From contig NZ_QPMM01000001.1 in the NCBI RefSeq assembly GCF_003419895.1, positions 806,001 to 870,000 on the forward strand: a DNA stretch of 64,000 nt, given 5' to 3'. Under the pieces are notes generated by a model. It was not told the origin of the DNA. It saw only the letters and a program-made list of their open reading frames with translations, and did not search any database. Of the stretch, positions 41,865-50,686 are shown piece after piece. Positions within the stretch are counted from its first letter, which is position 1. Each line of letters starts with the position of its first letter. The DNA is from Chitinophaga silvatica. Lineage in GTDB: Bacteria > Bacteroidota > Bacteroidia > Chitinophagales > Chitinophagaceae. Position numbers and translations under genes: made by a program.

Positions 41865-43043
41865 ATGAGCAACCTTACTGAATTAATCCATTCAATTCCT
41901 GTAGACCCTCAAACCGGCGCTATTGCTGTACCTATTTATCAGACTTCTACTTTTGTGCAGGAAGCACCTGGAGTGAATAAAGGCTATGATTATGCAAGAT
42001 CAAATAATCCGACAAGAGAAGCGGCAGAAAAAATCATTGCAAAACTTGAAAAAGGTGCCGTTGCTGCTGCGTTTTCAAGTGGATTGGCAGCCATAGATGC
42101 CGTAATAAAATTATTAAAATCGGGCGATGAAATAGTGGCTGTAGATGATATTTATGGAGGAGCTTTTCGCTTATTCCATAAGGTTTACGAGAAATTCGGT
42201 ATAAAAGTAACATACGTAGATACCACGGATGTACAAGCGGTATTTCAGGCAATTACACCGGCAACCCGCCTGATCTGGCTGGAAACCCCTACAAACCCAA
42301 CCCTGAAGATTTCAGATATTGCTGCCATCAGTGAAATTGCAAAAGCCAATCATTGTTTGTTATGTGTAGATAATACTTTCGCATCACCGGTGTTACAACA
42401 ACCAATCACCCTGGGGGCCGATCTCGTAGTACATAGTGCAACCAAGTATCTTGGCGGACATAGCGATATCATAGCCGGTATTGTAGTGGCAAAAACTCAG
42501 CAATTGGGAGAGGAGATAAAATTCTATCAAAATGCTACTGGCGCCATTTTATCACCCTTCGATAGTTTTCTGCTAATCAGAGGCATTGAAACATTACCAC
42601 TTCGGATTCGCCAGCACAACGCCAATGCAATTGCAATAGCCCAGTATTTATCAGAACATCCGGCAGTAGATAAAGTATTTTATCCTGGCTTAATCTCACA
42701 TCCGGGTCATGAACTCGCAAAACGCCAGAGCAAAGGATTTGGTGGAATTATTTCCTTCACATTAAAGGATGATAGTATTGAAGCAGCAACCGCATTTGTA
42801 ACATCAACCAAATACTTTAAACTGGCCGAAAGCCTGGGAGGCGTCAAAAGTTTGTTATGTCACCCCGCTACTATGACCCATAAATCTATCCCTGCAGAGA
42901 AGAGATGGGCAGCAGGAGTAAGCGATAGCTTGATTCGGTTATCCGTTGGACTTGAAGAAGTAGAAGACCTTATTGCCGATCTGGATCATACTTTTCAGTC
43001 GATTCAAAACGTTGAAAGAAAGGAAAGGGTAGAAGTGGCGTAG
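41865..43043 (+). CDS. metB: Cystathionine gamma-synthase family PLP enzyme (methionine synthesis)
   Basis: A 392-aa Cys/Met-metabolism PLP enzyme. The PLP lysine is Lys194 in [12 protein letters not shown], with [20 protein letters not shown] and SSGLAAIDA as conserved blocks and a C-terminal [17 protein letters not shown]. The SAM riboswitch upstream places it in methionine biosynthesis, so cystathionine gamma-synthase (acyl-homoserine plus cysteine to cystathionine) or O-acetylhomoserine sulfhydrylase is more likely than the degradative lyase. The family cannot be split further by eye. The N-terminus is shorter than usual: [11 protein letters not shown] replaces the TxxIHxG opening. Confidence 0.85.
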   Translation: MSNLTELIHSIPVDPQTGAIAVPIYQTSTFVQEAPGVNKGYDYARSNNPTREAAEKIIAKLEKGAVAAAFSSGLAAIDAVIKLLKSGDEIVAVDDIYGGAFRLFHKVYEKFGIKVTYVDTTDVQAVFQAITPATRLIWLETPTNPTLKISDIAAISEIAKANHCLLCVDNTFASPVLQQPITLGADLVVHSATKYLGGHSDIIAGIVVAKTQQLGEEIKFYQNATGAILSPFDSFLLIRGIETLPLRIRQHNANAIAIAQYLSEHPAVDKVFYPGLISHPGHELAKRQSKGFGGIISFTLKDDSIEAATAFVTSTKYFKLAESLGGVKSLLCHPATMTHKSIPAEKRWAAGVSDSLIRLSVGLEEVEDLIADLDHTFQSIQNVERKERVEVA

Positions 43044-43080
43044 TGATCTTTAAATGATTATAGGTTCTTGTGGCTATTTG

Positions 43081-43105
43081 CAGGGCGGGGCTTGTTCCCG
43101 ACCTG
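43081..43105. repeat. Degenerate REP-like unit
   Basis: CAGG...CCTG arms around CGGGGCTTGTTCCCG form a short palindrome similar in core to the repeat cluster at 27342-27393. It lies between the convergent metB and symporter genes. Confidence 0.5.
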
Positions 43106-43139
43106 TATATTGCTGCGAAAGTATAAACGAATAATTCTT

Positions 43140-44402
43140 CTAGGTTCCCCTCTTATTCATAAACCTGGTCACCATCATAGCTGCCACATTATCGCCGGTA
43201 GCATTGAGTATTGTGGCAAGCGGATCTACAAGGGTACCAATAATCATCAGAGGTGGCAGGGCATCAATCGGGAGGCCATAAATACTCATAACAAGCATTT
43301 CACCAACATAGCCACCGTTAGGAATACCGCCTTCAACAATACTTACTATAACGGTAACGCCTAAGGCCATAAGAATGACGGATGGACTATCAAATCCTTT
43401 TCCATACATTCCGAAAACAACGGCCATTTTTATGATAGAGGAAATACTGGAGCCATCTTTATGTAGTGTTGCACCTAATGGAACTACCACATTACCGATA
43501 TCCTGAGGCACATTCATTTTCTTTACAGCTTCGAGGTTGGCTGGGATGGTGGCAATACTACTACCGGTTCCTACAGCCGTAAGAGAGGGAATGATATTGT
43601 TTTTCCAGAAGATTTTGATACCGGGAATTCCGCCGGCAACAAATGCATAGGCCGTGAAACCTACAATGAAGTAGAAGATCCCGAAACCATAATACAGGCC
43701 TAATGCCTGACTGTAGGTTTCGAATAATTTAGGTCCAATTGTGCCCACTTGATAAGCAAAGTAAGCACCCAAACCTATTGGCCCGGCTTTCATTATCAGG
43801 TTTAAAAGATCTTTCATGACTTCATTGCCTGAATAGAGGAAGTCGCGGAATGCTAAGCCCAGCTTGCCCGTACGCATGGTGGCAAATCCTACCAGTCCGG
43901 AAAAGATTATAAATGGCAGCATATTGTGCCTGGAAAGCAGCTCATAAAATTCATTAACTGTAAATAATCGTGTTAATTGGTCGCCCCAGTTCCCAGGTTG
44001 TGTTATATTTGTAGCGTGAGTTAGCGTAATTTCCTGATGAATGGGAAAGACCCAAACAGCGATAATGGTGAGAAAGGCCGAAATTAATATTGTAGCAAGG
44101 AAGACTAACGACATTATACCAAGCAGGGAACCAAGCTTCTTTCCAGCATCAATATGAGCAATAGCACTGGAAATAGCAAAAAATACCAGTGGAATAACTG
44201 CAGTGAATAATAGGTTTAAAAAAATATCTCCTATTGGTTTTATTACAGCTATACGTTCACCAAAAATACTCCCCGCAATACTGCCGGCGAGTATACCAGA
44301 TAGTAGCAGGAACAGGCTACGATAAGTTCTGAAAAATCCCATAATTGATGAAGGATGTTTGAGTATAGTACAAGTTAAACATTGTACGTGAACCGTGAAC
44401 AA
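43140..44402 (-). CDS. Dicarboxylate/amino acid:cation symporter (GltP/DctA family)
   Basis: A 420-aa inner-membrane secondary transporter of the DAACS family, co-importing glutamate, aspartate or C4-dicarboxylates with Na+ or H+. Family marks are LNLLFTAVIPLVFFAISSAI, the serine-rich hairpin AVGTGSSIATIPANLEAVKK, GNVVVPLGATLHKDGSSIS and the final substrate-site helix LVDPLATILNATGDNVAAMM. About eight helices plus two reentrant loops are consistent with the length. An internal start (MGFFRTYRSL) about 20 codons downstream is also possible. It is divergent from the small secreted gene at 44449. Confidence 0.92.
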   Translation of the reverse strand: MFTVHVQCLTCTILKHPSSIMGFFRTYRSLFLLLSGILAGSIAGSIFGERIAVIKPIGDIFLNLLFTAVIPLVFFAISSAIAHIDAGKKLGSLLGIMSLVFLATILISAFLTIIAVWVFPIHQEITLTHATNITQPGNWGDQLTRLFTVNEFYELLSRHNMLPFIIFSGLVGFATMRTGKLGLAFRDFLYSGNEVMKDLLNLIMKAGPIGLGAYFAYQVGTIGPKLFETYSQALGLYYGFGIFYFIVGFTAYAFVAGGIPGIKIFWKNNIIPSLTAVGTGSSIATIPANLEAVKKMNVPQDIGNVVVPLGATLHKDGSSISSIIKMAVVFGMYGKGFDSPSVILMALGVTVIVSIVEGGIPNGGYVGEMLVMSIYGLPIDALPPLMIIGTLVDPLATILNATGDNVAAMMVTRFMNKRGT

Positions 44403-44448
44403 TCAATCATGGATATTGTTTATAAATCATCAAACCAATACCTGTATT

Positions 44449-44775
44449 ATGAAGAGTTTTGTACTTTGTTTGTTGCTTCCATTGCTTCATTATCAGCAAC
44501 CTGCCTACACAATAGGTGAGGTAATGAGAAAGGCAAGGCAACTACACAGCGATAGTACAACCGTTCAGATAACCGGTTATATTATCAAAAAAGTAGGTGA
44601 AACAGATTATATGTTTGAAGATAAAACGGCTGAAATACGTGTAGATATCGATCCCAAATTTATGCCTCAACGCCCGGTAAGCGATAAAGAGGCTGTGGTG
44701 ATCAAAGCCCTGGTTCAATATGAAGTTAATAAACCAATAACTTTAAAAGTAAATCAGCCGGTTGTAAATCAGTAA
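44449..44775 (+). CDS. Secreted OB-fold (YgiW/YdeI-like) protein
   Basis: A 108-aa protein. The signal peptide is MKSFVLCLLLPLLHYQQPAY; the mature part is a bacterial OB-fold: TTVQITGYIIKKVGETDYMF, EDKTAEIRVDIDPKFMP and VVIKALVQYEVNKPITLKVN. The pattern matches the BOF/YgiW-YdeI-type stress-tolerance family, periplasmic proteins of uncertain ligand. An ATG at 44395 is in frame but leaves an 18-residue extension before the signal peptide, so 44449 is preferred. The convergent exporter gene ends one base after this stop. Confidence 0.75.
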   Translation: MKSFVLCLLLPLLHYQQPAYTIGEVMRKARQLHSDSTTVQITGYIIKKVGETDYMFEDKTAEIRVDIDPKFMPQRPVSDKEAVVIKALVQYEVNKPITLKVNQPVVNQ

Positions 44776-44776
44776 G

Positions 44777-45742
44777 TTATAGTTGCATCAGGAATTTAAA
44801 AATACTACGCATACTCACACAGATCACAATCACCCCTACTGCTACCATAATAGTTTTTGCAGAGATCTTATTGGATACTTTCGCCGCAATTGGTGACGCA
44901 ATAGCACTTCCGATCACAAGCCCAAGTACTGCATCCCAATGCACGTGATTTAGCACCGTAACAAAGGTGAGTGAGCTAAGCATGGCTATGAAAAAACGGG
45001 TAGCCTTTACCGTGCCCAGGGAAAAACGAGGATGACGACGCCCTGCAATCAGCGAAGAAAGTACAATGGAACCCCAGCCTCCGCCACCAATAGCGTCTAT
45101 AAAGCCTCCTCCAAATCCTAAAAACCTGATCTTTGTAATCTTTTTGCCTGCATGTTTCTGGTGCCTGGTTCTTATTGCCCTGAGCAGAATGATAGTTCCT
45201 AATATAAGAGTGTATAACGATACCACAGGCTTGGTATACGCTGCATAATGTTCGAGTGAGGATAACAAATACGCCCCGATTACGGCTCCCAGTATTCCAG
45301 GTAATATCAACAGCTTAAAAAGCTTTTTATTGACATTTCCCATTTTAAGATGCATCCAGCCGGCAATTCCGCAACTCAGGATCTCCGAGAGGTGAACCGC
45401 TGTACTGGCCGAAGCTGGTGGAATACCCATTGATAATGAAAATGTTGTGGAGGTAATACCATACGACATTCCTATGGCCCCATCCACCATCGCAAATATG
45501 AACCCGGCTATCAGAAAGTAATAAAATGCTGGAGGTACATCTTCTACATGCTCCCGAAAGGAGGGTGATTGCCACCAGTATATTCCTAAGAAAATTGCCA
45601 GCGCCAATAATCCAGCTATACTATAAATCCATTTCTGTCGATTAAATACATTATCCGAGGCTTTTTTCTTAGCCTCAGAAGAAGGGTTTAAAGTAGTTGT
45701 TTCTGCCGTGGGAGCAGCTACGGTAGTGAGTTCTTTCTCCAT
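44777..45742 (-). CDS. Sulfite exporter TauE/SafE family protein
   Basis: A 321-aa polytopic membrane protein. A cytosolic N-terminus of about 35 residues is followed by about eight helices, with the two-fold TauE/SafE repeat: FAMVDGAIGMSYGITSTTFS in the first half and FGGGFIDAIGGGGWGSIVLS in the second, both with the conserved acidic/Gly pattern. Members export sulfite, sulfoacetate or related organosulfur anions, or import uncharacterised anions; the substrate is not known here. It sits two genes from the riboswitch-controlled methionine gene, but there is no evidence of co-regulation. Confidence 0.88.
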   Translation of the reverse strand: MEKELTTVAAPTAETTTLNPSSEAKKKASDNVFNRQKWIYSIAGLLALAIFLGIYWWQSPSFREHVEDVPPAFYYFLIAGFIFAMVDGAIGMSYGITSTTFSLSMGIPPASASTAVHLSEILSCGIAGWMHLKMGNVNKKLFKLLILPGILGAVIGAYLLSSLEHYAAYTKPVVSLYTLILGTIILLRAIRTRHQKHAGKKITKIRFLGFGGGFIDAIGGGGWGSIVLSSLIAGRRHPRFSLGTVKATRFFIAMLSSLTFVTVLNHVHWDAVLGLVIGSAIASPIAAKVSNKISAKTIMVAVGVIVICVSMRSIFKFLMQL

Positions 45743-45895
45743 ATATTATGAATATACCAGCCTAATTTCTCCACAAAATACATAAACTCTATGAAATAAG
45801 TAGACTATTTATTTAAAAATCATGCTATCTATTTTAATATTGATATGTATGATGGTTATTTTTCCATGAATCCTACGTATAACAATTGATTTACC

Positions 45896-45903
45896 TATAT
45901 TTG
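45896..45903 (+). promoter_or_regulatory. -7 box of the CNNM/CorC gene
   Basis: TATATTTG at 45896-45903 fits TAnnTTTG and places the transcription start near 45910. This rules against the in-frame TTG at 45886 as the translation start and supports the ATG at 45931. No clear -33 TTTG is seen. Confidence 0.4.
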
Positions 45904-45930
45904 GGGTTGCGAACCAATTTTAACATCTTC

Positions 45931-47217
45931 ATGCTTTGGCAACTTTTCTGGACAATTATCTTAGTGCTTTTAAACGGTTTTTTTGTAGCGGCAGAATTTG
46001 CCATCGTCAAAGTACGTTCCTCTCAAATCAATAGTAACAATGGAGCCGGTAAACGTGCTACCGGTGCTGCAAAAACAATTCTAAGCAATCTGGATGGATA
46101 TCTTGCTGCCACTCAACTAGGTATTACCCTGGCTTCCCTGGGCCTTGGTTGGGTCGGAGAGTCGGTTATGACTGCTATAGTCGTACAGGTGATGGAGAAA
46201 TTCGGGATTGCTGTGTATTTGCCCGCTGCTCACGTAGTGGCTGTGGCAATGGCCTTTACCATTATCACTATTCTGCATATCGTATTCGGTGAATTAGCTC
46301 CTAAATCGGTAGCTATCCGCAAACCATTACCAACAACACTGGCTGTGGCTATTCCACTGCGAATTCTGTTCGTAATTTTCCGACCTTTCATCTGGATGCT
46401 CAACGGCCTGGCAAACAGCGTATTAAGACTAATCGGAATTACCCCGGCCGGAGAATCTGAAATTCACTCTGAGGAAGAATTGAAACTCATTATTTCTGAG
46501 AGCCAGGAGGGGGGCGCCATCGAAGAAACAGAAAGAGAGCTTATTCAGAACGTCTTCGATTTCGATGATAGCCGTGTTAAGGAAATTCTCACCCACCGTA
46601 AAGAACTCTCCGCGCTGGATATTAATCTGCCATTAGATCAGTTAATAGATCAGGTAATAAAGGATGGATACTCCCGTTACCCTGTTTATAGCGGCTCCCT
46701 GGATGAATTAAAGGGAATTGTTTATGCTAAAGACGTGGTAAAAGGAATGCACGAGAAAACGCTTCATAATATCAAAGATGTTATGAAACCAGTGTTTTAT
46801 GTGCCAGATAGTATGAAGATCAAAGACCTGCTCCGTACTTTCCAGTTACAACGAACCCAGCTGGCAGTTGTTACCAATGAATTCGGAGATACGGAAGGTA
46901 TTGTTACCATGGAAGATATCCTCGAAGAATTAGTAGGTGATATTCAGGACGAACACGATCAGGAAGCTCCATTGGTTGAGCTGAAAGACGATTACTATAT
47001 TGTAAATGCTCACGGATATCTTGCAGATATTAATGAACTGCTTCCGTCTCCACTTCCCGAAAGCGAACAATACGAAACTTTATCTGGTTTAATCAACTAC
47101 ATTCATGGAAACATTCCCCGTGAAGGTGAAGTAATTACCATTGAAAACTATGAGGTTTTAATCCTCAAAATGTTTAGAAGTTCTGTAGAGAAAGCTCGCC
47201 TGAGACTTAAAAAGTAG
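45931..47217 (+). CDS. CNNM/CorC (hemolysin) family protein: DUF21, CBS pair, CorC_HlyC
   Basis: A 428-aa membrane protein linked to Mg2+/Co2+ efflux. The N-terminal DUF21 domain has three or four helices (LFWTIILVLLNGFFVAAEFA is the signature, then TQLGITLASLGLGWVGES). A tandem CBS pair follows (SRYPVYSGSLDELKGIVYAK; TQLAVVTNEFGDTEGIVTME), and then a C-terminal CorC_HlyC domain (YYIVNAHGYLADINELLPSP). Order and length are normal for the family. It is followed within 5 bp by the pirin gene, so the two are probably co-transcribed. Confidence 0.93.
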   Translation: MLWQLFWTIILVLLNGFFVAAEFAIVKVRSSQINSNNGAGKRATGAAKTILSNLDGYLAATQLGITLASLGLGWVGESVMTAIVVQVMEKFGIAVYLPAAHVVAVAMAFTIITILHIVFGELAPKSVAIRKPLPTTLAVAIPLRILFVIFRPFIWMLNGLANSVLRLIGITPAGESEIHSEEELKLIISESQEGGAIEETERELIQNVFDFDDSRVKEILTHRKELSALDINLPLDQLIDQVIKDGYSRYPVYSGSLDELKGIVYAKDVVKGMHEKTLHNIKDVMKPVFYVPDSMKIKDLLRTFQLQRTQLAVVTNEFGDTEGIVTMEDILEELVGDIQDEHDQEAPLVELKDDYYIVNAHGYLADINELLPSPLPESEQYETLSGLINYIHGNIPREGEVITIENYEVLILKMFRSSVEKARLRLKK

Positions 47218-47222
47218 TCATT

Positions 47223-48086
47223 ATGGAAAAGAAGATTTTGCATATCCTGGAAGGTCGTGAAAAGAAAATCACGGATACCGAAGTAGTAAGGCAATCACTG
47301 CCAACTGCACAGTTCAGATTTGCTAATCCGTTTATTGTAGTGCATCATATGCCTGCAAAATACTTCGAGCCCGGGTCGCCGGAAGACAGGCTGAATCCTC
47401 ACCCTCACCGTGGCTTTGCTCCGGTTACCTTTATGTTGCAGGGCCAGGGGTATCACCGCGATAATGCCGGAAATGAAATGACGGTTTCTGCCGGTGATGT
47501 ACAATGGATGTTTGCCGGTAAAGGTATTCTCCATAGCGAAGGACCCTCTGCCGAATTCCTTAAAAATGGAGGTAATTACGAGCTACTCCAATTATGGTTT
47601 AATGTTCCTAAAGCAAATAAAGGCGAAAATCCATGGTATCAGTATATCAAAGGTGCTGATATGCCTTCCGTAATTAACGAAGCAGGAATAGACCTCAAAT
47701 TGGCAGGAGGAGAATATGATGGGAAAACAGGTCCGCTGCAAAATTATACTCCCATAACAGCAATCTGGGGCCATATTAATGCAGGCAAAGCTGTATCACT
47801 TTCTGCCAAACCGGGTTACTGGGCCTTATTATATATAGTAGACGGAAGCGTGGAAGTTAACGGTAGTACAGTTACCGGCTACCATCTGGTGCTGTTCGAC
47901 AAAGAAGACCCTTCAGAAACTATTAATATCTCCGCCAATGAAGATACCAGAATCCTGTTTCTGAATGCTGAACCAATTGATGAGCCGCTGGCCGTAAAAG
48001 ATAATTTTGTAATGAATACACCGGAAGAAATTGAACAGGCAATCCAGGACTATAAAAATGGATTGTTTGGTACTTTAGCCAGATAA
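47223..48086 (+). CDS. Pirin family protein
   Basis: A 287-aa bicupin. The N-terminal cupin has the metal-site motif HPHRGFAPVTFMLQG followed by HRDNAGNEMTVSAGDVQWMF and GKGILHSEGPS, as in pirins with quercetin 2,3-dioxygenase activity (E. coli YhhW). The C-terminal Pirin_C domain follows (ALLYIVDGSVEVNGSTVTGY, DTRILFLNAEPIDEPLAVKD). It is cytosolic; the physiological substrate is unknown. It starts 5 bp after the CNNM gene and ends at a terminator at 48107. Confidence 0.93.
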   Translation: MEKKILHILEGREKKITDTEVVRQSLPTAQFRFANPFIVVHHMPAKYFEPGSPEDRLNPHPHRGFAPVTFMLQGQGYHRDNAGNEMTVSAGDVQWMFAGKGILHSEGPSAEFLKNGGNYELLQLWFNVPKANKGENPWYQYIKGADMPSVINEAGIDLKLAGGEYDGKTGPLQNYTPITAIWGHINAGKAVSLSAKPGYWALLYIVDGSVEVNGSTVTGYHLVLFDKEDPSETINISANEDTRILFLNAEPIDEPLAVKDNFVMNTPEEIEQAIQDYKNGLFGTLAR

Positions 48087-48106
48087 AAATATTTCTTAGA
48101 ATAAGG

Positions 48107-48145
48107 AAAGCCTGGTATTGAAGCAGTTTCTTCAAATACCAGGCT
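48107..48145. terminator. Terminator after pirin
   Basis: AAAGCCTGGTATT plus GAAG (48107-48124) pairs with CTTC plus AATACCAGGCTTT (48130-48146) with a one-base bulge, followed by a T-rich stretch. It also serves the convergent small gene. Confidence 0.8.
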
Positions 48146-48166
48146 TTTGTTTTTTGGTCAACTTAG

Positions 48167-48400
48167 CTATAAGGTATCCCTCATTGGCTTGGTTACGACT
48201 TTATTTTTTCTCTTGTTCTCTTTCATTTTGTAATGATGTCTGACTGTATCCATTGTTGGCATCATAGTGTCAGACGGAAAAATTGTGGTTCCATGATACG
48301 TAGTTGGCGCGGCCTGCACTGCACGATCCGGATCACTCTTAAAAAATACAAGAAGAGTGAGTATCGCCAAAAGTCCAATAGTTGCAGGTAAGTGTTTCAT
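48167..48400 (-). CDS. Small secreted or membrane-anchored protein
   Basis: A 77-aa protein. The N-terminal hydrophobic stretch (LPATIGLLAILTLLVFF) is a signal anchor or signal peptide, followed by a Thr/Met-rich middle and a strongly basic tail (KMKENKRKNKVVTKPMRD). An ATG three codons upstream (48409) is also in frame. No family is recognised. It is convergent with pirin and shares its terminator region. Confidence 0.5.
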   Translation of the reverse strand: MKHLPATIGLLAILTLLVFFKSDPDRAVQAAPTTYHGTTIFPSDTMMPTMDTVRHHYKMKENKRKNKVVTKPMRDTL

Positions 48401-48679
48401 AAGATTCAAATTTATTTAACCTTTGATCTCAATTATGCATATTCCATGCAGTTCTCTTTTTAATTATTGTATCTATGTACAAGCTATTGAGGCTTCAATA
48501 CTTATAAAAAACCTGTTTGTGGGAGTAGTTGAGTTAGCTTAGATAATTTGGGGATTTTTCTCTCAATTAGTAGAACTAGGGTTACAAACTCTTAATTAAA
48601 TCATAAGAGTTAATTTCAGCTGCATAAGGGCATTTCTTTTGTTGTACCTGAGATATTAGCTTACTGAAATCTTTATTTT

Positions 48680-48862
48680 ATGAAAGGTACAAGAAATGAA
48701 AATACAAAACAGAGCAAACAACAGGCCTTTTCTAATTTACCAAGGCCAGAAATAAGAGATACGCTCGATAGCCGTAAGAACCTTGAACAAAGTTATCACG
48801 GAGGAACCTCTACCCACCATGTAAAAAACGTGAAATCACTGAAGCATAAAACCCCTCGTTAA
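48680..48862 (+). CDS. Small basic hypothetical protein
   Basis: A 60-aa hydrophilic protein rich in Lys, Asn, Gln and Ser (for example RNENTKQSKQQAF and HVKNVKSLKHKTPR). It is probably disordered, with no recognised domain. It starts with ATG after a T-rich leader and stops 2 bp before the long inverted repeat at 48865. Short length and low complexity make it uncertain. The 270-bp gap before it holds no other clear gene. Confidence 0.4.
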   Translation: MKGTRNENTKQSKQQAFSNLPRPEIRDTLDSRKNLEQSYHGGTSTHHVKNVKSLKHKTPR

Positions 48863-48864
48863 TG

Positions 48865-49060
48865 TTTCTCGCAAAGACGCAGAGATTAATATTAAGACTC
48901 AAAGGACTTTTTTTAAGACTCAAAGAGTAGAAACAAATATTATTAAGCACTTCTAATTAAGTTCAATTTAAGATTGAACCTAATTAATAGCTTTTTTTCT
49001 TAATAATCTTAAAAAAAGTCCTTTGAGTCTTAATATTAATCTCTGCGTCTTTGCGAGAAA
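48865..49060. repeat. Long palindromic element with 54-bp perfect terminal arms
   Basis: The arms 48865-48918 and 49007-49060 are exact reverse complements over 54 bp (outer ends TTTCTCGCAAAG/CTTTGCGAGAAA). The 88-bp centre is itself partly palindromic. No ORF is present inside and no target-site duplication is obvious. A relative lies at 61414-61659 sharing most of the outer arm (for example AGAGATTAATATTAAG). It begins 3 bp after the stop of the small plus-strand gene and ends 6 bp before the GH20 stop. Confidence 0.95.
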
Positions 49061-49065
49061 TACAA

Positions 49066-50622
49066 CTACCAGAACTTAGCCACTGCTTCAGCGAATTCTT
49101 TAAAGTTTTTATTAGCAGGTAATGTCCACGCATCTTCTGCATAGGCCGCCAATCTTGGATATACCTTAGCATTCATTGCTGCTTCATCTGCAATCCATTC
49201 CCCCCACATCTGGCAACCACTCCCTAATATCTTTGAATGATATTTTGGATCTAACCCTTCAGGAATAGGATCAAAACTATATGCTTTTTCCAGAGAAATG
49301 GATTTATAATCATAATCGAGATAGGTCATCGCATGATAAGAGTTCACAACTTCATAGCCCTTAGAAACCGCATCTGTAATCAGTTGTAAATCTCCCCGCC
49401 AGAATTGTACAATAGTACCTGGCGCCAATTTTTGAGTGGCATTGGCATCTTTTTCTGAGGTATATTCATGCAGTTTGCTACCCATGATCTCGTTCCAACC
49501 GGTCATTCTACGGTTCTTACCTGCAAGATAATTGGAAATGCTATTGGTAAAACTGATCTGTAAATCGGCCGGTGTAGATAGCTGATGTAATTTCATATAT
49601 GCCTGTACGTTAGCATCCGCTTTCCATTGATCATACCTCACTTCATCACCACCGATATGTATTACTTTAGAAGGGAATAATGCCATAACCTCGTTCAGAA
49701 CATCCTGAAGAAAAGCTACTACCTTAGGGTCTGCTACATTAAAGACATCATATTGTACTCCAAATTTACAGGGAACTTTTATTGAAGTCTTAGCCGTTCC
49801 TAACCATGGATAGGCTGCAATTGCAGCGCTGGAATGCCCCGGCATTTCTATCTCTGGTACTATAGTAATATGCCTTTGGGCAGCATATTGAATAATATTT
49901 TTTATCTGCTCTTGTGTATAATATCCTTCATGTACTTTCCCATCATAAACCTTGCTGTTCCACCCGTTGATCTGTGTAGAATCTCTGTGGCCTCCGACTT
50001 TTGCGAGTAACGGATATTTTTTGATATCAATTCTCCATCCCTGATCATCGGTAAGGTGCCAGTGAAACACATTCATCTTCAGACGTGCCATTTCATCGAG
50101 TAGTTTTTTTACAACCAGTTCTCCCTTGAAATACCTGCCTTCATCGAGCATAAAGGCTCTCCAGGCAAAGCGGGGTTTGTCGGTAATTTTAACTCCTGCA
50201 ACTTTTGCCAGTTGTCCATCGGTTTCAACCAGCTGACGAAGGGTTTGAATGCCGTAGTATATTCCTGTATTGGTTGCTGCGGTAATGATTATATTATCAT
50301 TATTGGCTGTTAATTGATAGCCTTCTTCTCCTAAAGATGTTTTTAATTGTTTATTGATGGTTAGCTGGATGAAATTTTTGCTGGCTTTGGGTTTAAGGGA
50401 GAGATCGAGTTGCAGTTGATCCAGCAGGTAGGTCTGTAAAAACTTTGCTTCTGTTGTATTGGTGCCAGGGATGATGACTGTAGTATTGGAAAGCGTAAAA
50501 GTGCCAGGTTGACTATCCATTTCAGCTGGCTGTGGAATTACATGGAGGGCATTAGCGGTTAAAACACTGGTGCTGAAAATGAAGGCAACAACACCAGTTA
50601 ACGCTGCTCTGAGTTTTTGCAT
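49066..50622 (-). CDS. Beta-N-acetylhexosaminidase (GH20)
   Basis: An exo-hexosaminidase, 518 aa, likely periplasmic, that removes terminal GlcNAc/GalNAc by substrate-assisted catalysis. Signal peptide at about 1-25; GH20b domain (HVIPQPAEMDSQPGTFTLSN) at about 27-145; catalytic barrel from about 150 with NVFHWHLTDDQGWRIDIKKY and the catalytic pair Asp326-Glu327 in HIGGDEVRYD. The C-terminus ends in FAEAVAKFW, about a dozen residues short of the usual GH20 ending with its LDAMGINY-like strand. The stop is 6 bp from the palindromic element, so minor end loss is possible. Confidence 0.92.
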   Translation of the reverse strand: MQKLRAALTGVVAFIFSTSVLTANALHVIPQPAEMDSQPGTFTLSNTTVIIPGTNTTEAKFLQTYLLDQLQLDLSLKPKASKNFIQLTINKQLKTSLGEEGYQLTANNDNIIITAATNTGIYYGIQTLRQLVETDGQLAKVAGVKITDKPRFAWRAFMLDEGRYFKGELVVKKLLDEMARLKMNVFHWHLTDDQGWRIDIKKYPLLAKVGGHRDSTQINGWNSKVYDGKVHEGYYTQEQIKNIIQYAAQRHITIVPEIEMPGHSSAAIAAYPWLGTAKTSIKVPCKFGVQYDVFNVADPKVVAFLQDVLNEVMALFPSKVIHIGGDEVRYDQWKADANVQAYMKLHQLSTPADLQISFTNSISNYLAGKNRRMTGWNEIMGSKLHEYTSEKDANATQKLAPGTIVQFWRGDLQLITDAVSKGYEVVNSYHAMTYLDYDYKSISLEKAYSFDPIPEGLDPKYHSKILGSGCQMWGEWIADEAAMNAKVYPRLAAYAEDAWTLPANKNFKEFAEAVAKFW

Positions 50623-50686
50623 TAGGTAGATTTTTTATTGTTCACATTAATGATGATAATGTACAATAAAAAAACCAGTAATAATA

